From contig NZ_JNNO01000046.1 of assembly GCF_000735585.1 (NCBI RefSeq), positions 102,478-166,477 on the forward strand: a DNA stretch of 64,000 nt, in the 5' to 3' direction. Below the pieces are notes generated by a model. The model was not told where the DNA came from, made no database searches, and worked only from the letters and a program-made list of their open reading frames with translations. The stretch is from Devosia sp. LC5 (GTDB lineage Bacteria > Pseudomonadota > Alphaproteobacteria > Rhizobiales > Devosiaceae). Within the stretch, counting starts at the first letter, position 1; each line of letters starts with the position of its first letter. Both the position numbers and the translations under genes were made by a program. Of the stretch, positions 41,448 to 49,618 are shown in pieces.

Positions 41448-42563
41448 GTGACTGCTGATCTCAATCGACGTAATTTTCTGGGCAAGGGCGCCGCTGTCGG
41501 CGTCGCCGCTGCCGCCGGCACCGTGCTGGCCACGCCCGCGATCGCCCAGGAGCTGCCGACGCTGCGCTGGCGCCTGACCTCGGGCTTCCCGAACAATCTG
41601 GACACCATCTATGGCGGCGCCGTGGTGATGGCCGAGGCCCTTTCCAAGATCACCGATGGCAAGTTCCAGATTCAGGTGTTTCAGGCGGGCGAACTGGTGC
41701 CTGGCCCGCAGGCCATCGATGCGGTGCAGGCCAATACGGTCGAAATCGCCCATACCTGCGGCTATTACTTCACCGGCAAGAACCCGACCTTCGCCATTGG
41801 TTCGACCATTCCGTTCGGCCTCAATGCCCGCCAGCAGAATGCCTGGCTCTATCATGGCGGCGGGAATGAACTCTACAATACCTTCCTTGAGGAATATGGC
41901 GTTGTCGGCATTCCGGGCGGCGCGACCGGGGCGCAGATGGGCGGCTGGTTCCGCAAGGAAATCAATAGCCTGGCCGATCTTTCCGGCATCAAGATGCGTA
42001 TCGCGGGCGTGGCCGGCGAAGTCATGTCGCGCCTGGGCGTGGTGCCGCAGCAATTGCCGGGCGGAGACATCTACCCGGCGTTGGAGCGCGGCACGATCGA
42101 CGCGGCAGAATGGGTCGGGCCCTATGACGACGAACGCCTGGGCTTCTACCAGATCGCGCCATACTATTATTACCCGGCCTATTGGGAAGGCGGGCTGACC
42201 ATCCACTTCTACATCAACAAGGCGCAGTACGAAGCGCTGCCCGAAACCTACAAGGTGGCGCTCGACACCGCCTGCAAGGCGGCCAATATCAACATGCAGG
42301 CGCTGTACGACGTCAAGAACACCGCCGCGATCCGCTCGCTGGTGGGCAAGGGCGTGCAATTGCGGCCGCTGCCGCGCGATGTGCTTGATGCGGCCTACAA
42401 GGCGACGTTCGAGCTGTACGAGGAATACAGCGCCAACAACCCGCAATGGGCGGCGATCTATCCGAGCTGGAAGAAATTCCGCGACGAGAGCTTCGAGTGG
42501 TTCCGCGTCGCCGAATATACCTATGACAGCTACATGTACTCGGCCCAGGCCGCCGGGCAATAA
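41448..42563 (+). CDS. TRAP transporter substrate-binding protein (DctP/TakP-like)
   Basis: The 371-residue periplasmic protein has a twin-arginine signal (NRRNFLGKGAAVGVAAAAGTVLATPAIAQ) and a DctP fold: EALSKITDGKFQIQVFQAGELVPGPQAID, GGWFRKEINSLADLSGIKMRIAGVAGEVM and EYTYDSYMYSAQAAGQ. The GGWFRK-type block resembles the TakP/monocarboxylate-2-oxoacid group, whose arginine binds the carboxylate. It is the last TRAP gene and is followed by a stem-loop terminator. The exact acid is not determined. Confidence 0.9.
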   Translation: MTADLNRRNFLGKGAAVGVAAAAGTVLATPAIAQELPTLRWRLTSGFPNNLDTIYGGAVVMAEALSKITDGKFQIQVFQAGELVPGPQAIDAVQANTVEIAHTCGYYFTGKNPTFAIGSTIPFGLNARQQNAWLYHGGGNELYNTFLEEYGVVGIPGGATGAQMGGWFRKEINSLADLSGIKMRIAGVAGEVMSRLGVVPQQLPGGDIYPALERGTIDAAEWVGPYDDERLGFYQIAPYYYYPAYWEGGLTIHFYINKAQYEALPETYKVALDTACKAANINMQALYDVKNTAAIRSLVGKGVQLRPLPRDVLDAAYKATFELYEEYSANNPQWAAIYPSWKKFRDESFEWFRVAEYTYDSYMYSAQAAGQ

Positions 42564-42573
42564 TTGCGACGGT

Positions 42574-42604
42574 GCGGCGGGCTGAGGTCCGCCGCGCCTC
42601 TTTC
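42574..42604 (+). terminator. Terminator of the TRAP operon
   Basis: A 7-bp stem GCGGCGG with CCGCCGC and an eight-base loop is followed by GCCTCTTTCC, a weak T-run. It lies eleven bases past the binding-protein stop. Confidence 0.6.
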
Positions 42605-42756
42605 CAAGGCTTGCGAGTGTGCAGTGGGCCACGACCGGTTGCCGCATTTGGTGCGACGCGGTTCTTCTTCTGAAATTCCGATATTGATGGTTCGCGGCGA
42701 GGACGCCTGCGTGCGCGGCTCTATTCGCGCTTTAATCTTGATCTGCTTCCCACAAG

Positions 42757-42766
42757 TGATATATCA
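42757..42766. promoter_or_regulatory. Palindrome TGATATATCA upstream of the oxidoreductase gene
   Basis: A perfect 10-base palindrome in the AT-rich gap. The nearby GntR/FCD regulator is a possible binder; the site is short, so this is only a candidate. Confidence 0.35.
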
Positions 42767-42931
42767 GATTTCAATTGCGATAGTGCCGATGAGCGTGGCC
42801 GAAGAGGTGGCGTTCGAAGCCAAATCGAGTGAACAGGGCGTTGCCGGCATGGCGCAGGCGGTCGCTCGCGGCTAGAAGCCTTCAGGCGTGCCCGGCCAGA
42901 GGCTGGGCACACCAGGCAATTGGAATTTGAT

Positions 42932-44005
42932 ATGATAGCCAAGCTCAAGGTCGGGATCGTGGGATGTGGGGCGGGCCGCACCCATCTGGTGGAAGGCTAT
43001 GTGCCCAATGCCGAATTGTTCGAGGTGGTCGCGCTGTGCGATCTCAACGAAGAACGGCTGGCGGCGGTTGGTGACGAGTTCGGCATTGCGGGGCGCACGA
43101 CCTCGTTTGAAGCGTTGCTGGCTATGCCGGGGATCGATGTCATCGATATCTGCACGCCGCCAGGGTTGCACCTGGAACAGACCCTAGCGGCGCTGGCAGC
43201 GGGCAAGCATGTAGTGTGCGAAAAGCCGCTCGTGGGCTCGCTGGCCGAGATCGATGTGATCATGGCGGCGGAGGCGCGCTCGGTGGGCCGGTTGATGCCG
43301 GTGTTTCAATATCGCTATGGCAATGGGGTGGCCAAGGCCAAGGCGGTGATCGATGCGGGGCTGGCGGGCAAGGCCTATGCCGGGACGGTGGAAACCTTCT
43401 GGCGGCGCGGGCCGGACTATTATGCCGTGCCGTGGCGCGGCAAGTGGAAGACCGAACTGGGCGGGGTGCTGATGGCCCATGCCATCCACCCGCATGACAT
43501 GATGACCTATCTGATGGGGCCGGTGGATCGGGTGTTTGGCCGGGTCGATACCCGCGTCAACGACATCGAGGTGGAGGATTGCCTATCGGCCTCGCTGCGC
43601 ATGCAGAATGGTGCGCTGGTATCGCTGACGGCGACTTTGGGCTCGGCGGATCAGATGACCCGCATTCGCTTGGCCTTCGAGAACCTGACCCTTGAAAGCG
43701 ATCATGCGCCCTATCGGCCGGGCGAGGCGGATTGGCAGATCATTCCCAAGACGCCCGAGATTGGCGCGCGGATCGAGGCCGTGCTGGCCGATTGGCAATT
43801 CGTGCCTTCGCGCCACACCACCCAATTGCGGCTGTTTCATCAGGCGATCACCAGCGGTGCGCCGCTGCCGGTGACGACAGCCGATGCAAGGCAGGCGCTC
43901 GAGCTGGTGACGGCGATTTATCATTCCTCGGAAACCGGGACCGATATTGCGCTGCCGCTGAATGCGGGCCATCCCAAATATAGAGGCTGGGCGCCGGCGG
44001 CATAG
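42932..44005 (+). CDS. Gfo/Idh/MocA-family oxidoreductase
   Basis: A 357-residue NAD(P)-dependent oxidoreductase with the Rossmann motif VGIVGCGAGRTHLVEGY (about 7-23), the cofactor-sugar motif EKPLVGS (catalytic-type Lys) and a C-terminal beta-sheet domain with the HAIHPHDMMTYLMGPV histidine motif. Family members oxidise sugars or inositols, but the substrate here is unknown. GGAA seven bases before ATG 42932 supports it over an upstream TTG. It lies 57 bases before the GntR gene, which may control it. Confidence 0.88.
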   Translation: MIAKLKVGIVGCGAGRTHLVEGYVPNAELFEVVALCDLNEERLAAVGDEFGIAGRTTSFEALLAMPGIDVIDICTPPGLHLEQTLAALAAGKHVVCEKPLVGSLAEIDVIMAAEARSVGRLMPVFQYRYGNGVAKAKAVIDAGLAGKAYAGTVETFWRRGPDYYAVPWRGKWKTELGGVLMAHAIHPHDMMTYLMGPVDRVFGRVDTRVNDIEVEDCLSASLRMQNGALVSLTATLGSADQMTRIRLAFENLTLESDHAPYRPGEADWQIIPKTPEIGARIEAVLADWQFVPSRHTTQLRLFHQAITSGAPLPVTTADARQALELVTAIYHSSETGTDIALPLNAGHPKYRGWAPAA

Positions 44006-44062
44006 GGGCCTGCCACGCAAGCGGAAACTTGCTATACCCAGGTTCGGTGCGGAGAAAATGTC

Positions 44063-44770
44063 ATGCAGGATCACGGTGCGGCGCGGCTGGAACGGCTTGA
44101 TCCGAAGCTCAGCCTGACGCTACGCGATCATGTGCACAAGGCGCTGCGCATGGCCATCCTGTCCGGGCGGTTTGCGCCGCAGGAAAAGCTCAATGAGCGG
44201 CAATTGGCCGAAGAGCTGGGCGTCAGCACCACCCCGCTCAAGGAAGCGCTGCGGCAATTGGAGACCGAAGGGCTGATCTCGACGCTGCCGCGGCGCGGCA
44301 TCGTGGTGCTCTATAGCCGGACCTGGGCGGAGGAAATGATCCTGGCGCGGGCGGCGCTCGAATCGATGATTGCCCATCTGGCGGCGCGGCGGATCGACAA
44401 GGCGGCCGGCGCCGGGTTGCACGCGACGATCGCAGCCATGACCGAGGCCAGTGCCGCGGGGGACGCCGGGCGGTTGATCGAGCTCAACGAAGTGTTCCAC
44501 GAGCAGATCCACATCGCCTCGCAATGCGTCTATCTCGCGCGGCTGATCGAGCGGCAGCGCTTTTATGACGAAGGCACACGCCGCATCATTCATTCTGACC
44601 CGGACGAACGTGCCCGCGCGCTGGCCGAACACAGGCTGATCGCCGAAACGATCGCGGCGGGCCAAGTGGAAGACGCTGAACGCGCCATGCGCGACCACGT
44701 CGTACGCTCAGGCGAACATTATCTCGGGCTGGTGTTTACCGAGAGGGCCGGCGCGGCGGCGGCAGACTGA
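44063..44770 (+). CDS. GntR-family regulator with FCD domain
   Basis: The 235-residue protein has an N-terminal winged helix (LNERQLAEELGVSTTPLKEALRQLETEGLISTLPRRGIVV, about 38-77) and a helical FCD ligand domain (ELNEVFHEQIHIASQ, AEHRLIAETIAAGQVEDAERAMRDHV) whose histidines usually bind a metal and a carboxylate. GGAG lies about eight bases before the ATG. It follows the oxidoreductase gene and probably controls that gene or the TRAP operon; a carboxylic acid ligand is typical. Confidence 0.9.
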   Translation: MQDHGAARLERLDPKLSLTLRDHVHKALRMAILSGRFAPQEKLNERQLAEELGVSTTPLKEALRQLETEGLISTLPRRGIVVLYSRTWAEEMILARAALESMIAHLAARRIDKAAGAGLHATIAAMTEASAAGDAGRLIELNEVFHEQIHIASQCVYLARLIERQRFYDEGTRRIIHSDPDERARALAEHRLIAETIAAGQVEDAERAMRDHVVRSGEHYLGLVFTERAGAAAAD

Positions 44771-44773
44771 AAT

Positions 44774-44850
44774 TGGTGACCCCGGCGGGATTCGAACCCA
44801 CGACCCCAGGATTAGGAATCCTGTGCTCTATCCTGCTGAGCTACGGGGCC
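44774..44850 (-). tRNA. tRNA-Arg(CCT)
   Basis: A 77-base cloverleaf on the minus strand, ending in encoded CCA. The acceptor arms are GGCCCCG and CGGGGTC, the anticodon stem CAGGA/TCCTG encloses TTCCTAA with anticodon CCT, and the T loop is TTCGAAT. Confidence 0.94.
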
Positions 44851-45011
44851 AGCAAGACCGAAATACCAGTAGGGCTTGGGTTTTTCAAGGTTGGCTTGCC
44901 GGATTGAGCGGAGCGTTTGATCGCCAAAGTTCGTTCCGCTCCCTTGGTATTAGTCCGACTGCCATCAGCGAACACGCTCTGCTACCTCCAGTACTCTCTG
45001 GGGGTAATTAC

Positions 45012-45380
45012 ATGAAATTCGTTCTACCTATCGCGGTCACCGCGGCGATGCTTGCCGGCTGCGCCACGCCGCCGAAGGACATTGCACCGTCCTATGTTTC
45101 GACCGGGCTCTACCAAAACCTGAGCTGTAATCAATTGCGGGCGGAAGCCGAAAGTGTCTCTGCCCGGGCGGCCGCGGCCTTTGGGCAGCAATCCAAGAAT
45201 CGCAGCCAGGATGCGGCCATGACAGGCGTAGCCATCATATTGTTCTGGCCCGCGGCCTTCTTCATGAAAGGCGATGGCGCAGCGGCAGCCGAGGTGGCGC
45301 GGTTCAAGGGCGAAATGCAGGCCATCGAGCAGGTCAACCGCGTCAAGAATTGCGGCATTCAGTTCGCGCCCATCGCCTAG
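45012..45380 (+). CDS. Small conserved lipoprotein
   Basis: The 122-residue product has a lipoprotein signal MKFVLPIAVTAAMLAGC (lipobox LAGC), a short charged region and a hydrophobic segment (TGVAIILFWPAAFFMKGDGAAAAEVARFKGEMQAIEQ). The pattern YQNLSCNQLRAEAE followed by WPAAFFMKGDG is a known small lipoprotein of Hyphomicrobiales with no assigned role. GGGGG lies eight bases before ATG 45012. It precedes argJ, separated by a stable hairpin. Confidence 0.78.
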   Translation: MKFVLPIAVTAAMLAGCATPPKDIAPSYVSTGLYQNLSCNQLRAEAESVSARAAAAFGQQSKNRSQDAAMTGVAIILFWPAAFFMKGDGAAAAEVARFKGEMQAIEQVNRVKNCGIQFAPIA

Positions 45381-45402
45381 CTGTTGGGCATGGTGCGCGC
45401 AA

Positions 45403-45428
45403 ACGTCCGCAACCTGTCTTGCGGACGT
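45403..45428 (+). terminator. Stable hairpin between lipoprotein gene and argJ
   Basis: A perfect 10-bp stem ACGTCCGCAA with TTGCGGACGT and a six-base loop is followed by CTCCCGTTT, a weak T-run. It could end the lipoprotein transcript or act as a processing signal. Confidence 0.55.
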
Positions 45429-45482
45429 CTCCCGTTTGGGGCAAACCCGGAGGCAGCTTTTGCCCCCAAGAGGACAGCCCAG

Positions 45483-46715
45483 ATGGCCCATCCCGTTTCC
45501 CCGCTCGCTCCCAAATCCTATCCGGACCTGCCCGCGATTGCCGGGGTGCGTTTCGCGACGGCGGAAGCCGGGATCAAGTACAAGAACCGCACCGATGTGC
45601 TGCTGATGGCGTTTGATGAGGGCACGACGGCGGCGGGCGTGCTGACGCGCTCGAAATGCTCGTCGGCGGCGGTGGATTGGTGCAAGGCCAATCTGCCCGG
45701 CGGGGTGGCGCGGGGCCTGGTGGTCAATTCGGGCAATGCCAATGCCTTTACCGGCACCAGGGGAAAACAGAGCGTCGAGCTGACGGCGGATTATGCCGCC
45801 AAGGCGCTGGGTTGCGCGCCGTCCGAGGTTTTCCTGGCCTCTACCGGGGTGATCGGGGAGCCGCTCGATGCGTCCAAATTTGCCGGTGTGCTGGACGATA
45901 TGGCGGCGCGGGTGAACGCCGGGCCGTGGATGGAGCCGGCCAAGGCGATCATGACGACCGATACGTTCCCCAAACTGTCAGGCGCGATTTTCGAGATCGA
46001 CGGGGTCGAGGTCAAGATCAACGGCATTGCCAAGGGCAGCGGCATGATCGCGCCTGACATGGCGACCATGCTGAGCTTCGTGGTCACCGATATGCCGATT
46101 GCGGCGCCGGTGCTGCAGGCGCTGCTGGCGCGGCATGTGCAGACCAGTTTCAATGCCATCACGGTGGATAGTGACACCTCCACCTCCGATACGCTGCTGG
46201 CCTTTGCCACCGGCAAGGCCGGGGTCGAGGCGATTGCCAGCCTCGATGATCCGCGCGCCGAGACCTTTGGCGCGGCGCTGGCCGATGTGCTGTTCGACCT
46301 CGCCATCCAGGTGGTGCGTGACGGGGAGGGGGCGACCAAGCAGGTTTCCATCCATGTCGAGGGGGCGACCTCCGACCAAAGCGCGTTCCGCATTGCCAAG
46401 TCGATTGCCGACTCGCCATTGGTCAAGACCGCCATTGCCGGCGAGGACGCCAATTGGGGGCGCGTGGTGATGGCCGTGGGCAAGGCCGGCGAGCCGGCCG
46501 ATCGCGACAAGCTGGCCATTCGCTTTGGCGATCTGCTGGTGGCCAAGGATGGCGAGCGTGCCGCGGTCTATGACGAGGCGGCGACCAGCGCCTATATGAA
46601 GGGCGAGGACCTGGAACTGACCGTCAGCCTGGGGCTGGGTGAGGGCAAGGCGAGCGTCTATACCTGCGATCTGACACATGGCTATATCACCATCAATGGC
46701 GATTATCGGAGCTGA
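45483..46715 (+). CDS. argJ: Bifunctional ornithine acetyltransferase/N-acetylglutamate synthase
   Basis: ArgJ transfers the acetyl group from N-acetylornithine to glutamate in arginine synthesis and cleaves itself to two chains. The 410-residue protein has the autocleavage ATMLSF motif with nucleophile Thr195, preceded by [10 protein letters not shown], and the C-terminal [18 protein letters not shown] block. ATG 45483 has AGAGGA about seven bases before it; the frame opens earlier through the hairpin and is rejected. It starts the argJ-GNAT-mutT run, with the GNAT gene one base after its stop. Confidence 0.96.
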   Translation: MAHPVSPLAPKSYPDLPAIAGVRFATAEAGIKYKNRTDVLLMAFDEGTTAAGVLTRSKCSSAAVDWCKANLPGGVARGLVVNSGNANAFTGTRGKQSVELTADYAAKALGCAPSEVFLASTGVIGEPLDASKFAGVLDDMAARVNAGPWMEPAKAIMTTDTFPKLSGAIFEIDGVEVKINGIAKGSGMIAPDMATMLSFVVTDMPIAAPVLQALLARHVQTSFNAITVDSDTSTSDTLLAFATGKAGVEAIASLDDPRAETFGAALADVLFDLAIQVVRDGEGATKQVSIHVEGATSDQSAFRIAKSIADSPLVKTAIAGEDANWGRVVMAVGKAGEPADRDKLAIRFGDLLVAKDGERAAVYDEAATSAYMKGEDLELTVSLGLGEGKASVYTCDLTHGYITINGDYRS

Positions 46716-46716
46716 T

Positions 46717-47463
46717 ATGACCTTGCCCGATATTGCCACCTTCGAGCGGGCCGGGCTTGCGGCCTGGCCGGGGATCGAAGTCGATTGGGATGGCGCCTGG
46801 GTGCGCCGTGCCGCTGGCGGCTACACCAAACGGGCCAATTCGCTGCAGTGCTTCGATGTGAGCGATGGCGCCAATGCCGAGGCGCGGCTGGATGCGGCGC
46901 AGGCGTGGTTTGCGGCACGTGGATTGCCGGTGGTTGTTCGCACGACGCCGTTAGCGAGTGAGGCGCTCAATGCGGCCCTGGACGCCAGAGGCTGGGCGAC
47001 GGTCGATCACAGCCATCTCTATGCCATGCCGCTGGGCGAGCATGAGCCTGACCCCGAGGGGCGGCTGTTTGAGCTGCTTGATCCGGAATTTCTTGCGGCG
47101 CAGCAGGGGCTGCGGGGCTATAGCGATGAGAATGTGGCGCGCCTGCGGGCACTGCTGGCGGTCATGGCCGTGCCGGCGGCGGGCGTGGTGGTCTATCGCG
47201 ATGGTCAGGCGGTCGCCACCGGCCTGATGGCCGTGGGCGAGGGCGTTGTCGTCACGGGCAATGTGATTACGGATACGACGCGGCGGCGGCAAGGGCTGGC
47301 GGCTGCCATGATGCGCACTGGGCTGGCCTGGGCGAAAGAGGCCGGGGCGACGGTCGCGGCGCTCAATGTGCAGGCGGACAATCCGGCCGCCAAGGCGCTC
47401 TATGGGTCGCTGGGTTATACATACCAATATGATTACATTTATCGCATCCCGAGCGCGGCATGA
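46717..47463 (+). CDS. GNAT-family N-acetyltransferase
   Basis: The 248-residue protein has an N-terminal part of unknown fold (VRRAAGGYTKRANSLQCFD) and a C-terminal GNAT domain with VVTGNVITDTTRRRQGLAAAMMRTGLAWA (acetyl-CoA-binding RxxGxA type, about 187-210) and NPAAKALYGSLGYTYQYDYIYRI. It acetylates an unknown amine. GGAG six bases before ATG 46717 supports the start. It overlaps mutT by an ATGA and follows argJ by one base, so one operon. Confidence 0.86.
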   Translation: MTLPDIATFERAGLAAWPGIEVDWDGAWVRRAAGGYTKRANSLQCFDVSDGANAEARLDAAQAWFAARGLPVVVRTTPLASEALNAALDARGWATVDHSHLYAMPLGEHEPDPEGRLFELLDPEFLAAQQGLRGYSDENVARLRALLAVMAVPAAGVVVYRDGQAVATGLMAVGEGVVVTGNVITDTTRRRQGLAAAMMRTGLAWAKEAGATVAALNVQADNPAAKALYGSLGYTYQYDYIYRIPSAA

Positions 47464-47864
47464 GCGGCCACATCCTTCTCGTCGTCGCCTGTGCTTTGGT
47501 GGATGCTGATCGCCGTGTGCTGATTGCGCAGCGGCCCGAGGGTAAGTCCCTGGCGGGCCTGTGGGAATTTCCCGGCGGCAAGGTGGAGCCGGGGGAGAGC
47601 CCGGAGGCGGCGCTGATCCGCGAACTGGAGGAAGAGCTGGGCGTGTCGACCAAGACGGCGTGCCTGGCACCGATATCTTTCGCCAGTCATTCTTACGAGA
47701 CTTTTCACCTGTTAATGCCACTTTACGTCTGCCGGAAATGGCAGGGACAGCCGCAGGCCAGGGAACATTCCGCCCTCAAATGGGTGCGCCCCCAGGCCCT
47801 GCGCGACTACCCGATGCCGCCGGCGGACGAACCACTGATCGCGGCGCTCTGCGATCTGTTGTAG
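47460..47864 (+). CDS. mutT: NUDIX hydrolase, MutT (8-oxo-dGTPase) type
   Basis: MutT hydrolyses 8-oxo-dGTP to prevent A-C mutations. The 134-residue protein has the full Nudix box GGKVEPGESPEAALIRELEEELGV (about 39-62), the RPEGKSLAGLWEFPGG lead-in and HSALKWVRPQAL, the length of MutT. The start ATG overlaps the GNAT stop (ATGA). It is followed after 20 bases by the flp pilin gene. Confidence 0.91.
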   Translation: MSGHILLVVACALVDADRRVLIAQRPEGKSLAGLWEFPGGKVEPGESPEAALIRELEEELGVSTKTACLAPISFASHSYETFHLLMPLYVCRKWQGQPQAREHSALKWVRPQALRDYPMPPADEPLIAALCDLL

Positions 47865-47884
47865 CCAGATGCCCGGGGGCCGGC

Positions 47885-48082
47885 ATGACGAAGGCGTTGT
47901 TGCATTTTCTCCGGGACGAAACCGGCGCCACGGCAATTGAATATGGCCTGCTCGCGGGGCTCATCGCCGTCGCACTGATGGTGTCCTTTGCCCTGTTGGG
48001 CGAGAGTATCACGGCCTTGTTCGGCGTCGGCGCGGGCAGCGCGGCGACGATTATCGGCGAGGCCGCCGACAGCATTCCTTGA
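47885..48082 (+). CDS. Flp-family type IVb pilin
   Basis: The 65-residue protein has the Flp pilin pattern LRDETGATAIEYGLLAGLIAVALMVSFALLG, with the conserved Glu five residues after the cleavage-site Gly (G-A-T-A-I-E) and one hydrophobic helix. Flp pilins are processed by TadV and assembled by Tad machinery; no tad/cpa genes are in the window, so this copy is an orphan. A GGGGG lies six bases before ATG 47885. It may be the last gene of the argJ-GNAT-mutT run. Confidence 0.85.
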   Translation: MTKALLHFLRDETGATAIEYGLLAGLIAVALMVSFALLGESITALFGVGAGSAATIIGEAADSIP

Positions 48083-48133
48083 GAGCCAATCGGGACACCG
48101 TGGGTGGCGACTTTGAGGCCGTGGCCCAGCCCC

Positions 48134-49618
48134 CTATTGCAGCACGACGACCTTGTATTTCTGTCCCGGCTGGATGGGATCGCCGGGGTATAGATCGTTG
48201 ATGATGTAGAACAGTTCCGCGCCGCGGCTGAGGCCGGCCATCTGGCGCGCCAGGCTATCGGCGGTGTCGCCGGACCTGGCGGTGACGACGCGGATGGCTA
48301 CCTTGCGGATGGCATTGAGATCGCTGCTTTCAGCGCGGCGGAAGCTGGTGAGCGTTGCCTCGGCACCGGCCGAGAAGCGGGCGCTATCGGCCTTGGCAGC
48401 AAAGATGAAGCGATAGACCTGGCCATCGAGCCGCATGACCGAAACGCGGAAGAACCATTGGTCGGTCTGGGCAACGCCCGAGGCCATCTCGATGCCGTTG
48501 AGGGTCCTCGAGGTGACGCTGTCGGTCTTGAGGCCGGCGATCCAGCCCGATTTGAGGTAGTCGGCAAGACCGATATTGGCTTGCACATCGGCGCTGTCGA
48601 AACGCACGGCTTCGCCATCGCCCGCCACGCCCACGACGGCGCTTTGCGAATTCTGCAGCGTATAGCCATCGGGCACGGTGAAGGTGAACTTGCTGGCCGA
48701 ATGGATGAATTTGCGGCCGACGATCGAGCCCTGGGCGGGGCTGTCGCCAAAAGTCAGGCCGCTGATAGAATCGAGGTAACCGGCACGGTCGGTTTCCCCG
48801 ACCTGGGCCTGGCCGAACATGGTGCGGGCGGTGTCCAGCGCTTTCTGGATGCGGGCGGGCGTCGATGGGTGAGAGGACAAGAACCCGGCATTATTGCCGT
48901 TCTGGCCAGCCGAGAAGGTAGCAAAGCGGCTCATGACGCCCAGGAAACGCGCGGCGGCCTGTGGATCGTAGCCCGCCTTGCCCGCGAACTTGATGCCTTC
49001 GTGGTCGGCTTCGAGTTCCTGCTGCTGGCCGAAAGCGGCCATGGATTGGCGCGTGCGGTTGGCGGTGGCGTCGGTCGAAGTGTCCCCGCCCAAAACGCCG
49101 GTGATGACGCGATCGACGATGGCGGTGGTGCGGGTGCGGTCGGTGCGGGCGCGGGCATGGCGCAGGGTGACGTGGGCGATTTCGTGCGCCAGCACGGCGG
49201 CCAATTCGCTGGTATCGGAAGCGAGCGCCAGGATGCCGCGCGTCACATAGATATAGCCGCCGGGCAGGGCGAAGGCGTTGACTTCGGAGGTGTCCAGAAT
49301 CGTCACCTGGAACTGGGCATTGGGCTGGTCGGCAGCGGCCAGCAGGCGGCCGACAATGCGGGCCACCATGATTTCGGCGGCGCGATCGGAATAGACCCCG
49401 CCATAGGCGGCGATGATGCGCGGATGCTCGCGGCGGCCGATGACCACGTCTTCGGGATCGGTGCCCTCGGGAACCACAGTGGGCGCCGGCATGTCACCGG
49501 TCTGGCTGACCGCGATCTGGGAGCCGGTAAAGCTGGTGCAGGCCGACAGGGCCAGCAGCGATACCGCCAGCAAGCCATTGCGCAAACCCTTGTTGATGAT
49601 GTGCTTGGTGCCCGTCAT
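48134..49618 (-). CDS. M48-family metalloprotease lipoprotein with C-terminal LysM-like region
   Basis: The 494-residue protein has a lipoprotein signal (LLALSAC, lipobox Cys about 27), an M48 peptidase domain with the zinc motif HEIAH (145-149) and the third ligand in QQELEADHEGIKFA, and a C-terminal part ending SGDTADSLARQMAG...DLYPGDPIQPGQKYKVVVL, which looks like LysM. It probably acts in envelope quality control in the periplasm, in the manner of BepA/LoiP. ATG 49618 overlaps the nuclease stop as ATGA. Confidence 0.88.
   Translation of the reverse strand: MTGTKHIINKGLRNGLLAVSLLALSACTSFTGSQIAVSQTGDMPAPTVVPEGTDPEDVVIGRREHPRIIAAYGGVYSDRAAEIMVARIVGRLLAAADQPNAQFQVTILDTSEVNAFALPGGYIYVTRGILALASDTSELAAVLAHEIAHVTLRHARARTDRTRTTAIVDRVITGVLGGDTSTDATANRTRQSMAAFGQQQELEADHEGIKFAGKAGYDPQAAARFLGVMSRFATFSAGQNGNNAGFLSSHPSTPARIQKALDTARTMFGQAQVGETDRAGYLDSISGLTFGDSPAQGSIVGRKFIHSASKFTFTVPDGYTLQNSQSAVVGVAGDGEAVRFDSADVQANIGLADYLKSGWIAGLKTDSVTSRTLNGIEMASGVAQTDQWFFRVSVMRLDGQVYRFIFAAKADSARFSAGAEATLTSFRRAESSDLNAIRKVAIRVVTARSGDTADSLARQMAGLSRGAELFYIINDLYPGDPIQPGQKYKVVVLQ

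Larger units (their letters stand above)
42564..42931. other. Non-coding stretch after the TRAP operon
   Basis: This stretch of 368 bases holds a terminator-like hairpin at its start and a short palindrome TGATATATCA at 42757-42766 in an AT-richer patch, likely the promoter side of the oxidoreductase gene. A 103-codon open frame crosses it but shows no family and poor codon use. Nothing else is seen. Confidence 0.6.

Noticed and set aside
42564..42875. A 103-codon open frame between the TRAP operon and the oxidoreductase gene
   Set aside because: It starts right at the TRAP stop, spans the terminator and a palindrome, and has no recognised domain.
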